This document shows, in pieces, positions 53,715 through 62,327 of a stretch of 64,000 bases of DNA. The translations under genes were made by a program, and so were the position numbers. Each line of letters begins with the position of its first letter. The first letter of the stretch is position 1. Origin of the DNA: Agrobacterium arsenijevicii (GTDB lineage Bacteria; Pseudomonadota; Alphaproteobacteria; Rhizobiales; Rhizobiaceae); contig JWIT01000028.1 of assembly GCA_000949895.1 (NCBI GenBank), forward strand, positions 1 to 64,000. The letters run 5' to 3'. The notes below the pieces were generated by a model that saw nothing but the letters and a program-made list of their open reading frames with translations, had not been told where the DNA came from and did no database searches.

Positions 53715-54707
53715 ATGCCCGTTACAGTCACTTCCGCAAACTTCTCGGGGCGATTTACGGCGTTGAATGGCACGAGAACGTTGCCAGCGACACATGCCGA
53801 CATCATCCGCTCGTTGCTGACCGTCGGCTATCCCAGCCGTCGAGCCGCTGTCCGCACCGTTGGCCCCTGGCGGGAAAAAATGCTGGTCGCGATGGCGACG
53901 GGCTATCTGGATGCCTCCTTGAGCACGACTGCCTATTTTCGGAGTTTGGAGCAGTCGGAGAAGGTGGGGGTTTCGTTCCTTTTCGGCGAGGCGTTCACGC
54001 ACTGGTATGCTCAGAGTCAGATGAGCGTGCAGTATCTCGTGCATGTCGCCGGCCTTGCCTCCTGCCGATGGGGATCCCCAACGGCTCCGGTCGTGCCGAA
54101 GGCTGGCGCAGCGCCTCCTCCTCCAAAATCGCGTCCCGACTTTATCGGCATCAAGCGAAGGGAACGCCACGTGTTCGAGAGTAAGGGTCGCATCCGAGCG
54201 CCAGCCGCAAGCACCGTTGCGAAGGCACTGGGGCAGGTTTCGGCGCTTCACACGGTCAACGGACGGGCGCCGACCACGCGCTGTGCAAGCTTCTTCATGT
54301 TCAAGGCCGGTGGTGCAGAGGGCAGAGTGCTGGATCCGCCGGCAAAGGGTGACGGCATCACCGTGACGTTTGATCTCTTCGAAGCGATTACACGAGCCTA
54401 CTCCTTTATCCTCGATCAGCCGGTACTTGATCTATCCGATCAGGTTGGTGCGGGTTATGTCGGCCGCGAGATCGATGATGGTGTGTTCTTGGGTATCGAC
54501 AAGGAAATCCTTGCCTTGGTACAAGAGCGGCCCCCGACTGAAGCAACGCGTCGCAGGCGTGTCGCCCAGGTCTTCTCTGCCCTTGAAGATCGGTCGCAGA
54601 ACTATGCGGGTCGGCAGGATAGAAGTGTTTCGTCCGGCCTTGACGGGGTCCTGCTTCTTGACCGCCGTTCGCCGCGCGCCCTTCGACGCTTCCGGACGCA
54701 GGGTTAA
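53715..54707 (+). CDS. PD-(D/E)XK-like protein linked to Xre-RES operon
   Basis: The 330-residue protein's central motif SRPDFIGI (D142), HVFESKGR (E155, K157) and GQVSAL (Q174) has the spacing of a PD-(D/E)XK nuclease core. The N-terminal part is helical (WREKMLVAMATGYLDASLST). No named family is recognised. Starting 2 bases after the RES gene, it is a third, unusual member of a toxin-antitoxin operon. It could be a separate defence nuclease or a degraded restriction enzyme. Confidence 0.7.
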   Translation: MPVTVTSANFSGRFTALNGTRTLPATHADIIRSLLTVGYPSRRAAVRTVGPWREKMLVAMATGYLDASLSTTAYFRSLEQSEKVGVSFLFGEAFTHWYAQSQMSVQYLVHVAGLASCRWGSPTAPVVPKAGAAPPPPKSRPDFIGIKRRERHVFESKGRIRAPAASTVAKALGQVSALHTVNGRAPTTRCASFFMFKAGGAEGRVLDPPAKGDGITVTFDLFEAITRAYSFILDQPVLDLSDQVGAGYVGREIDDGVFLGIDKEILALVQERPPTEATRRRRVAQVFSALEDRSQNYAGRQDRSVSSGLDGVLLLDRRSPRALRRFRTQG

Positions 54708-54803
54708 ATGGCCGACTTTATGTCGGTGTGTTGGTTTCACCTTCTGACCAGCAAATCATGTGATTTACTACAATCCCATAATTCCATCAGAGATGCTCGC
54801 TCC

Positions 54804-55208
54804 ATGACGACCCTTCTCGGCCTCACATATATCTCAAATGAAAAAGTGCCGCTCGCGGACCTGGACGACTATGTAACCGTCCACGTGCCGAGTGCTGGGT
54901 TTGATCAGCACCTCGGAAATCATGCACCATGGTTTTGGTCGATCGATAGGAGAGGCGGCGGCGGCGTGGATTTCAAGCAAGGGAAATATGACTATTGGGT
55001 GCGCCGGATCGGTTCCAACCAACCAATAGGTTTTCCGGTGCTGACATCGACCTCAAAAGAGGAGGGATGGATCTCAGTCATGGACGGCCGACATCGCATA
55101 ATGGCAATTGTCGATAGCGGTAGGCAGGCCTTTGCAGCGAGACTTCCCAGACCATTGCTGGGAACGGCGCAAATGATAATTCCAGGCCTCGAAATCTTTG
55201 ATCTGTAG
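54804..55208 (+). CDS. ParB/Srx-like fold protein with DGRHR motif
   Basis: This protein of about 134 residues begins MTTLLGLTYISNEKVPLADL and contains ISVMDGRHRIMAIVDSGRQA, the DGRHR box of ParB/sulfiredoxin-like domains that bind nucleotides. ATG 54804 is preferred by content; the frame is open from 54708, directly after the preceding stop, so a longer form is possible. It ends 28 bases from a convergent gene. Function unknown; such folds occur in defence and modification loci. Confidence 0.6.
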   Translation: MTTLLGLTYISNEKVPLADLDDYVTVHVPSAGFDQHLGNHAPWFWSIDRRGGGGVDFKQGKYDYWVRRIGSNQPIGFPVLTSTSKEEGWISVMDGRHRIMAIVDSGRQAFAARLPRPLLGTAQMIIPGLEIFDL

Positions 55209-55236
55209 ACTACAGACGGCGCCGAAGCGCCCCCTG

Positions 55237-55629
55237 TCAGACTTCTCCGTCGACGACCATCGAAGTCGGGAAGCCACCATGAGGCTTCGTAATGAACGCC
55301 AGGCGCGCTTTGCGGAGTGGCCACGTCTTATCTCGCCACCAGTAAAACTCCAGATGCGATCTGCCCTGCGCGCGGATTTCCGACTCGATATCGCGGCTCT
55401 CACGTGAACCCGGGACAGCAAGAAAAGTTCCCGTCACGATGCAACGGGTGCTGCCCCTTACAGTGGCCTCGGTGTCGAAGACGGCGTCGCTGATGCAAAC
55501 GCCCATGAAATCCCTGCTGCGCTGGCCTTTAGGGGTCTCAATGATGAGATCACCAGACGTGCGGTCAAAGTAGATTTTCACTCGGCTGCCGATCTCAGGT
55601 GGCTGACGAGAGACGTGCGGTATATCCAT
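55237..55629 (-). CDS. Hypothetical protein
   Basis: The 130-residue soluble protein has mixed strand-like segments (GSRVKIYFDRTSGDLIIETP, SHLEFYWWRDKTWPL) and no known domain, signal or membrane helix. The ATG at 55629 follows GAGGAG within the end of an upstream 39-codon frame, a good initiation context. It is convergent with the DGRHR gene. The well-formed composition suggests a real gene. Confidence 0.6.
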   Translation of the reverse strand: MDIPHVSRQPPEIGSRVKIYFDRTSGDLIIETPKGQRSRDFMGVCISDAVFDTEATVRGSTRCIVTGTFLAVPGSRESRDIESEIRAQGRSHLEFYWWRDKTWPLRKARLAFITKPHGGFPTSMVVDGEV

Positions 55630-55632
55630 TTT

Positions 55633-55752
55633 CTACTCCTCTGGAGACTGCGTTGGCACCTGTGGGACGGTCGCAAACACACCCGGGGAGCTGTCTTGCA
55701 CCGCCGGTAGGTCGAAGCGCGGATCGGTGAGATCGAGCGCGCCAGACCGCAT
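55633..55752 (-). CDS. Possible 39-codon leader or remnant frame
   Basis: The frame reads MRSGALDLTDPRFD and ends QVPTQSPEE, with its stop 3 bases before the next ATG and the ribosome site of the next gene inside it. It looks protein-like (acidic, Pro-rich tail), and sensible residues continue upstream (GYSIGLEKSL) without an ATG. It may be the tail of a gene broken upstream or a short coupled peptide. Confidence 0.35.
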   Translation of the reverse strand: MRSGALDLTDPRFDLPAVQDSSPGVFATVPQVPTQSPEE

Positions 55753-55952
55753 CAGAGACTTCTCGAGCCCGATCGAATATCCATTTATAGGCCTGTGGCG
55801 TGAGCTCCATATGCGGTTTTCTCATGATGGCGCGCCGCGGATTGAGATTGCCGCCACTGCCGGCGTTCAGATTGCGTTGAGTTGGCGCAAAAGAATCCGG
55901 ACCAAGTTCGATCATCATATCGACCATGGACACGTCTGCCGAAAGAGGTCCG

Positions 55953-56849
55953 TTAATGACACATTGGCCCGAGCGATGCCTGAAACCACTCCCTAAGTGC
56001 GACGATGTCAGCTCTTGTTTCTAACCCAATAGCGCAGGCAAAGTGATAGGCATCTCCGGCAAGCTCCCCGGAAAAAGGCGCTATCAGCAAGCCCGCAGCA
56101 AGCGCATCCGCTACCAGAACCCGGCTGGCTATGACCACGCCTTGTCCCGCGATAGCCGCCTGGACGGCTAGCATGCTATCGGGAAAGCGGGGTCCGACAC
56201 TGGTGTCGACGTCGGCCACACCGGCCTGCGCGCACCAGCGCAACCAGTCTGGTTCCGGCGAGGGCCGGTTTCGTCCGTCGATATGAATCAGTATAGCGCG
56301 CCGCAGATCATCAGGGTGGGACAGACCGAGCCGTGCGCTACAAACGGGTGTCATCACGTCACGGCAAAGGTAGGTACTGACCACGCCGGGGAAGGGACCA
56401 CGCCCGTAACGTATTGCAGTCTCGACACCACCCGCCCGCAAGTCCTCGACGGAGTTCGACGTATGCAGCCGGAGATCGATCATCGGAACAGCCTGGCGGA
56501 GCGTGTCCATCCGCGGCACCAGCCAGTGGCTGAGAAAAGCAGTGGTGGATGAGAGGGTGACTGTCGTCGGGGTCGTATCTGCCAGCAGTCGCGTGACTGC
56601 TCTTTCGATTTCGCCGAAACCAGAGGCCGTCGCCTCGTACAGGGTCTTGCCCTGCGGCGTTAACGTCACCGCTCTCGGCGACCGGTCCAGGACGCGCAGG
56701 CCCATATGGGCTTCGAGTTGCTTGATCTGATGGCTGATGGCCGTCGGCGTCACCGAGAGTTCTTCAGCCGCCGCCTTGAAACTCGCCCGCCGTGCAGCGG
56801 CTTCGAAAGCGCGAAGGGCGGACAATGGCGGCAAGCGAGAGCGACTCAT
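55953..56849 (-). CDS. LysR-family regulator, GcvA type
   Basis: This 298-residue regulator begins LPPLSALRAFEAAARRASFK, with helix-turn-helix FKAAAEELSVTPTAISHQIK and the domain opening RVLDRSPRAVTLTPQGKTLY, typical of GcvA-like proteins. It is divergent from the phzF-family gene across 117 bp, so it probably controls that gene. The inducer is unknown. Confidence 0.9.
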   Translation of the reverse strand: MSRSRLPPLSALRAFEAAARRASFKAAAEELSVTPTAISHQIKQLEAHMGLRVLDRSPRAVTLTPQGKTLYEATASGFGEIERAVTRLLADTTPTTVTLSSTTAFLSHWLVPRMDTLRQAVPMIDLRLHTSNSVEDLRAGGVETAIRYGRGPFPGVVSTYLCRDVMTPVCSARLGLSHPDDLRRAILIHIDGRNRPSPEPDWLRWCAQAGVADVDTSVGPRFPDSMLAVQAAIAGQGVVIASRVLVADALAAGLLIAPFSGELAGDAYHFACAIGLETRADIVALREWFQASLGPMCH

Positions 56850-56966
56850 GCTGAATCCAGTTCACCTTGAAGCTGAGTAATTTGACTTTTTCTATTTGTA
56901 TAAGCGGCTGTACAGTGCTGATCGTCAAACCCTATCAAAATAAACTCATTCAAGGCAGCAGGAAAA

Positions 56967-57839
56967 ATGGTCGAACTGGTCGCAGGTCTCATTGATGTCT
57001 TCGCAGATGCGCCATTGACCGGCAATCCGCTCGCGGTGGTGCAGGACGCCGACGACCTTACCGATGATGCGATGCGGCGGATCGCCGGTGAATTCAATCA
57101 GGCCGAGACCACCTTCATACTTCGGAGCGCACGTGCCGATTGGAAACTGCGGTCGTTCACCGCCAGCGGCGCGGAAGTATTCGGTGCGGGCCACAACGCC
57201 CTCGGTGCGTGGCTTTGGCTAGGAGAACATGGAAATCTCGGTTCGCTGACGACCGCCCGAACCCTTCAGCAGGAGATCGGTCAGGATGTTCTTCCGATCG
57301 AGCTCGAATTGATCGCCGGCCGCGTCCACGGCCGCATGCTCCAGGCGCCGCTGCGCTTGTCGGACGCGCTCAGTGATGTCGCGCCTCTCGCCGACGCTCT
57401 TGGCCTCGGTCTGGGCGACATTCTGTCAGAACCGGCGCCACGTCCCGCCGACACCGGTGCGGCTCATCTGATGGTGCGCGTTCGCAATGCCGGCACGGTT
57501 GACGAGGCGCGACCCGATGTCGGCAAGCTGCTCGCCGTTCTGAGAAAGACGGTGGCGGAAGGGTGTTATGTCTATGCGTTCGATGCCGGAGCATCGAACA
57601 CTGCCTACGCCCGGTTCTTCAATCCAACTGTTGGTCTGTGGGAGGATTCGGCGACCGGAACCGCCGCTGGCCCGCTGGCGGCGTATCTTGCAGCCACGGG
57701 AAACCTCAGGAACAACGAATTGGTGATCGAACAAGGTACCAAGATGGGCCGCCGCAGCATTCTGCATATCCGGCTGAAGCCCGAACCGGAACTCTCCGGG
57801 ACAGGCATTGTCGTGTTGAGAGGCGTGATCCGGCTTTAA
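56967..57839 (+). CDS. PhzF-family isomerase/epimerase-like protein
   Basis: The 290-residue protein has two-fold symmetric PhzF architecture: IDVFADAPLTGNPLAVV at the start, the catalytic Glu in FNQAETTFIL, GAGHNALGAWLWL, and DSATGTAAGPLAAYLAATG near the end. PhzF proteins shift double bonds or epimerise small acids; the substrate here is unknown and no phenazine genes are near. GGCAGCAGG precedes the ATG. Regulation by the divergent LysR gene is likely. Confidence 0.9.
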   Translation: MVELVAGLIDVFADAPLTGNPLAVVQDADDLTDDAMRRIAGEFNQAETTFILRSARADWKLRSFTASGAEVFGAGHNALGAWLWLGEHGNLGSLTTARTLQQEIGQDVLPIELELIAGRVHGRMLQAPLRLSDALSDVAPLADALGLGLGDILSEPAPRPADTGAAHLMVRVRNAGTVDEARPDVGKLLAVLRKTVAEGCYVYAFDAGASNTAYARFFNPTVGLWEDSATGTAAGPLAAYLAATGNLRNNELVIEQGTKMGRRSILHIRLKPEPELSGTGIVVLRGVIRL

Positions 57840-58259
57840 TGCTTGCACCCGGTCCTGCGCACGTACCGATCCTTCAAACTTCAGCAAGCCGGCGCTGTGA
57901 CGTCTCTTGGTTCTGGGGCGACGACTTTATCGTGCTGCCGCCCTTCATGCGAGCCAACGGCGCTCTCTTCCTCGAACACGTGATGCCAATTCTTTAGGAT
58001 CGCGGCATTTTCCATAACGACTGTACCGGCGGCCCCGACGCGAGACTTTTGCCCTGCCGCTCCCCAAAGCCAGTACGTGATGGCCCGCGGCAAAAATTCT
58101 GCATTTGAATAACTTAGAAACTCACTTTGCTTCCTCGTGCCCAAAAAGAGAACAACATTTCATGACTTAATACATAGATATAGACGAACTAGACGAATCT
58201 AATTTCGCACGCGTGGGGAGAAAAACTTTCTCATCGCCGTTGCTTGGGGCACTGTGTCG
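57840..58259. other. Gene-poor interval between convergent units
   Basis: These 420 bases lie between the phzF-like stop and the end of the leftward ABC operon. Short open frames show no family features. The stretch 58140-58200 is AT-rich. No clear terminator hairpin was seen. Confidence 0.5.
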
Positions 58260-59294
58260 TCATTTCACGATGTCTTGAAGGCTGACGCGGTCGATCGTCG
58301 TGAGCACGGCAATCACAATAACAACGCCCTTGACGATTTCCTGGGTGAACGTGCTGACGCCAGAAACGTTCAGGCCGTTGCTCAGGATAGTGATAAGCGC
58401 GACCCCGAGCAGGGTGCGCTGTGCGCCGCCGACCCCGCCTGTAAGTGCCGTGCCGCCAACGACGATTGCAGCGACCGTGTCGAGAAGATACCCGTCCCCG
58501 ATTGAGGGGGTGGCGGAACCCAAACGCGACAACAGAAAGAACCCACCGATCGCAGCGAGTGTGCTTGAAAGCACAAACGCATAGGTCTTGTAGCGGTTGA
58601 TAGCGATGCCGCTCAGTTTCGCGACACGCTCGCCAGCCCCTATCGCGACGATGTACCGGCCGAACCGGGTATGGGACGTTGTCAGGCTCAGCACGACCCA
58701 AAGCAGCAGCGAAAGGAGAAGGACGTTGGGCACCCGCGGGATTATCTGCCCGTTGGCGAGCATCGAAAAGTCGTCGTCGTTGACGAACAGGGCAGTGCCA
58801 TCAAGCACGTGCAGCATGATGCCCGTAAAGATGGAACTGGACGCAAGAGTTGCAATGAACGACGGCAGCCGCAGGACTGTCGAAAGAACGGAATTGAGCA
58901 GGCCGGCAGCGATGCCGAAACCGAGCACGGCGAGGAGGGCCGTTGTGTAACCCGTGCCAAATTTCTGCAGGAGAACGGCGCTGATCGCGGAGGCGAGCGC
59001 TGCGACAGCAGCAACGGAGAGGTCGATGCTGCCCATTAGCACGATGAAGGTCGCGCCGAGCGAGATCAAGAGCAGTGGCCCGGCCTGGGCTCCCATGACC
59101 GTCAGGTTGAGCGGCGACAAGAATGCGGGCTGCTGGAAAGCGAAGTAGCCAATAAGAATGAGAAGCGCCGATGCTGGCAGCCAGGTCGCCCGGTGTTCGC
59201 GCGAAACGATGGCCGTTGCAACACGCGCCTTCCAGGTTTCTATTTTGCCGGTTGCCTGCGGAACTTCAATTTCACTAATCTGCTTCGGGATCAT
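58260..59294 (-). CDS. Ribose-type ABC transporter permease
   Basis: This 344-residue permease of the RbsC/BPD_transp_2 type has many hydrophobic helices, the loop GSIDLSVAAVAALASAISAV (typical SIDLSVG-like motif) and AIVVGGTALTGGVGGAQRTL near the end. ATG 59294 follows GAAGAG. It is the last gene of the leftward set SBP-ATPase-permease and probably dimerises in the inner membrane. Substrate is unknown. Confidence 0.9.
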   Translation of the reverse strand: MIPKQISEIEVPQATGKIETWKARVATAIVSREHRATWLPASALLILIGYFAFQQPAFLSPLNLTVMGAQAGPLLLISLGATFIVLMGSIDLSVAAVAALASAISAVLLQKFGTGYTTALLAVLGFGIAAGLLNSVLSTVLRLPSFIATLASSSIFTGIMLHVLDGTALFVNDDDFSMLANGQIIPRVPNVLLLSLLLWVVLSLTTSHTRFGRYIVAIGAGERVAKLSGIAINRYKTYAFVLSSTLAAIGGFFLLSRLGSATPSIGDGYLLDTVAAIVVGGTALTGGVGGAQRTLLGVALITILSNGLNVSGVSTFTQEIVKGVVIVIAVLTTIDRVSLQDIVK

Positions 59295-59304
59295 AGGAAT
59301 CTCT

Positions 59305-60885
59305 TCAAGGCGCAACAATCGGCGTCTTCTCGTTCGAGGCGGGACCAATCATATCGGCGACAAGGGCGTGCTCGGTCGTGAGCGTTTGGCGGTTGTCGAT
59401 ATCGCTGACGATCCGACCATCTCGCATGATCAGTATCCGGTCGCTGAGCGAGATCAGCTCCGGGAGATCATCTGTAACGTAAAGGATCGAGGTGCCATGA
59501 GCGGTAAGATCTCGCAAAAGCGCGTAGATTTCACGCTTGGCTCCCACATCCACGCCAGCGGTTGGATTCTCTATCAGAAGCAGCACCGGCTCGCGATGGA
59601 TCCAGCGCGCCAATGATACCTTCTGCTGATTGCCACCGCTCAGTGTACGCAGGGGTTGACCTGAAACGGCCTTGATCCGCAGGGACACGATCATCTGTCT
59701 GGCGACATTTTGCTCACGAGCAGAACGCCAGATGCCGAATGCGTTGGAAAAACCGCGAGCGCCGGCATGACCGCTCGGCAGAGAAATGTTCGATGCGACA
59801 TCCGCGGTCACGACTACCGCTTCGTTCGACCGATCACCGGGAATGAATGCGATGCCCCTTTGTTTCCGCTGGGCGATAGATCCTGCAAGCGGCATGCCCC
59901 CAAGCTCGACCGTGCCGTCCCGATGGGAGGTTACGCCCGCCAGAACGCGCAGAAGTTGCCCCTTGCCCGATCCCAGAAGACCGCCGATACCGACGATCTC
60001 GCCCTTTCCGACGTTGAAGGAAATGTCGGTGAGGTGCGTTAAGCGTTGCCCTGCCGACGGTCGGCTGGAACGTGAAAGCCCCTTGACGACAAGAAAGGGC
60101 TCTTCATTGAGCGTCGACCTCTTGCCCGGCGTCGTGCTTTCGAAAGCCCGGCCGACCATCAACCGGTGCAATCCGGCCTCATCGAACTGAGAAATCGGCC
60201 CTTCTCCGACGATCGCACCATCCTTCAGGACGATCAGCCGATCGCAGACGTCGAAAACTTCCTGCAGGCGATGCGAAACGAAGGCCACGCCCGCGCCTTG
60301 CCTGCGAAGCCTGCCCATGCTTTCCAGAAGCCGGACCACCTCGGCACGGCTAAGCCCGGTTGTCGGCTCGTCGAAGAGTACGAAACCGGAGGGCAACCCC
60401 AGCACTTTCGGTAACAGAATTGCCCGACAGACCTCCAGCGATTGCCGGGTGGCGAAGTCGTAGTTCAGCATCAGGTGCTTGACGTCGACCGCGATACCCA
60501 TGGAACGCACGAGGTCGCGGGCAATATCAATCATCTTCGCCTTATTCAGCACCCCAAAGCGCGTGAAACGCTTTTCATGGCCGAGGAAAAGGCTCTCATA
60601 GACAGGCAGGGCCCCGATCAGCGCGGGATCCTGAAAGATCCGCCAGATCCCGCGCTGATTGGCCTCGTAATAATTTTCCAGGGCGACCGGCGTGCCGCCG
60701 ATCGCTACGGTTCCTCTGGATGGTTTCAATGTACCGGAAAGCACGTTAAGAAGCGTCGACTTGCCAGCTCCATTTTCCCCAACGATACCGACAACCTCTC
60801 CCGACCGGATCGCGAGGTTTATATCGCGAAGGGCGGGCGAAGGACCAAAGGAATGGGTGAGGCTCTCGACGCTCAGAATGGACAT
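59305..60885 (-). CDS. Ribose-type ABC transporter ATP-binding protein (two domains)
   Basis: This 526-residue protein has tandem ATPase domains. The first has Walker A GENGAGKST and Walker B FVLFDEPTTGLS; the second has a diverged Walker A GLLGSGKGQ, signature LSGGNQQKV and LLLIENPTAGVDVGAKREIY, where the usual DEPT is ENPT. This is the normal layout of RbsA/MglA-like proteins. ATG 60885 lies 2 bases after the SBP stop; the frame open to 61092 overlaps the SBP and is rejected. Confidence 0.92.
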   Translation of the reverse strand: MSILSVESLTHSFGPSPALRDINLAIRSGEVVGIVGENGAGKSTLLNVLSGTLKPSRGTVAIGGTPVALENYYEANQRGIWRIFQDPALIGALPVYESLFLGHEKRFTRFGVLNKAKMIDIARDLVRSMGIAVDVKHLMLNYDFATRQSLEVCRAILLPKVLGLPSGFVLFDEPTTGLSRAEVVRLLESMGRLRRQGAGVAFVSHRLQEVFDVCDRLIVLKDGAIVGEGPISQFDEAGLHRLMVGRAFESTTPGKRSTLNEEPFLVVKGLSRSSRPSAGQRLTHLTDISFNVGKGEIVGIGGLLGSGKGQLLRVLAGVTSHRDGTVELGGMPLAGSIAQRKQRGIAFIPGDRSNEAVVVTADVASNISLPSGHAGARGFSNAFGIWRSAREQNVARQMIVSLRIKAVSGQPLRTLSGGNQQKVSLARWIHREPVLLLIENPTAGVDVGAKREIYALLRDLTAHGTSILYVTDDLPELISLSDRILIMRDGRIVSDIDNRQTLTTEHALVADMIGPASNEKTPIVAP

Positions 60886-60887
60886 TC

Positions 60888-62195
60888 TCAGGCCTTGATG
60901 CCCTTGAAGCTGAAGTCGTCCAGCTTGAGTTTGTAGGCGCTCTCGTAGCGCTTCGTGACAGCGTCGAACTCGCCCGTTTCGATAGACTTGGCATAGTCTG
61001 CCTGAGGTCGGTAATCTGCAGGCTTCTCGATGCCGGTGGCAGTGAAGTAGTCGTCGTACCTGATCGGGGCGAGCGGCGCCTGAGGGTCCCATTTGTCGCC
61101 GCTGATAACATGCGACAGCAGCTTCGGATCGAAGGGCAGGTTCGGATTGTCCACGTAGCGCGCCAGAACACCATCAACATTGTCTTTGGTGACGAGAAGC
61201 CCATTGAACCCCACGAACCTTTCCGGGGCGGACGCCTCATAGCCGTTCAGAGCATCGAAGAGCCGGGCGACAGCCTGGACACCGTAATAGGCCGGAGACT
61301 GGAACGCGGTGGCCGCGACTTTTCCGGCCTTGATTGCCCTGAAGATATCGGTTGCGCCATCCGCTCCAACCGTGAGCACTTCCTCACCGGCCTCGATCTT
61401 GAGACCGCGCAGCGCTGCCAGAACCCCGGTCAGCGATCCATCATTCTGGGCGATAATGCCGTTGGGCACGCCGTGGCGGGCGATGAGGTCCTCGGTCGCT
61501 TTCTGCCCTTCCTCGGCGCTCCAATTGCCTGGCAGACTTCCGGCGATCGTTACACCGGGAAATTCGGCAAGCGCACGCTTCACGGCCGCCGTGCGCAGAT
61601 TGTCGTAGGATGAACCCTTCGAACCGGTGATATGCAGGAATTTGGCGTCCGGCCCGAACTTCTTCACCGCCAGGCCAATGGTGTATTTGACGGCTTCATA
61701 CATATTACCGCCGCGATTTCCGTCCTCACGCGCAACGATTGCCTGCGCAAAGCCGGTTCCGGCGTCAATCGGAGATGTCCAGGGAATGTTGTTGCCGACA
61801 TTGACCACATAGCCGCCGCCCTCTTGCGCTGTCCGGGCAATCCGCTTCAGACTGCTCCCGTCGGCGCTGACGATGAGGAAGAGTTTTGCACCTGCCGCAG
61901 CGGCGGACTGCGCCTGCGTAACGGCCGTGCCATCGTTGAGGTTGAACGTCGTCGAACTATAGGGAAGGCCGAGAACAGCTGCGGCCCGCTTTGCCGCATC
62001 GTTGATGATGGTGTTCCATTCATTGCTCAGCAGCAAAAGCTGATGCAGCGGAGCGGATTTAAAACTCTGAGCGCGTGCTTCCCAGCTGGGCAGAAATCCA
62101 CTTCCCGCCACGGCAAGACCCGCCCCTGCCTGGAGCAGACGGCGGCGAGAAAGCGAGCTTGATAAGGGTGAAGAAGTTACTTTAGATGAAGTCAT
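60888..62195 (-). CDS. Ribose-type substrate-binding protein with Tat signal
   Basis: This 435-residue periplasmic protein of the Peripla_BP_4 type has an N-terminus with a twin-arginine signal (SLSRRRLLQAGAGLAVAGSG). The mature part shows LHITGSKGSSYDNLRTAAVK and NGIIAQNDGSLTGVLAALRG. At about 435 residues it is longer than common ribose-binding proteins (about 300), with an extended C-terminal region (about 350-435). It heads the transporter operon. Confidence 0.88.
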   Translation of the reverse strand: MTSSKVTSSPLSSSLSRRRLLQAGAGLAVAGSGFLPSWEARAQSFKSAPLHQLLLLSNEWNTIINDAAKRAAAVLGLPYSSTTFNLNDGTAVTQAQSAAAAGAKLFLIVSADGSSLKRIARTAQEGGGYVVNVGNNIPWTSPIDAGTGFAQAIVAREDGNRGGNMYEAVKYTIGLAVKKFGPDAKFLHITGSKGSSYDNLRTAAVKRALAEFPGVTIAGSLPGNWSAEEGQKATEDLIARHGVPNGIIAQNDGSLTGVLAALRGLKIEAGEEVLTVGADGATDIFRAIKAGKVAATAFQSPAYYGVQAVARLFDALNGYEASAPERFVGFNGLLVTKDNVDGVLARYVDNPNLPFDPKLLSHVISGDKWDPQAPLAPIRYDDYFTATGIEKPADYRPQADYAKSIETGEFDAVTKRYESAYKLKLDDFSFKGIKA

Positions 62196-62327
62196 TTGAA
62201 GGATCCTTTCATAGGGTGAATTGGCTTATGCGGTTTGAGGTAGAGGCAATTGGGCAGTTCTACTGGGGTAGTTGCCTTGGCGTTTTCACAGCCGCGGCCG
62301 CCGCCAGTTGAAGTCCTGGCGAGCTCC

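Noticed and set aside
57881-58144. Leftward 87-codon frame between phzF-like gene and ABC operon
   Set aside because: No family features or ribosome site; it lies in a gene-poor interval.
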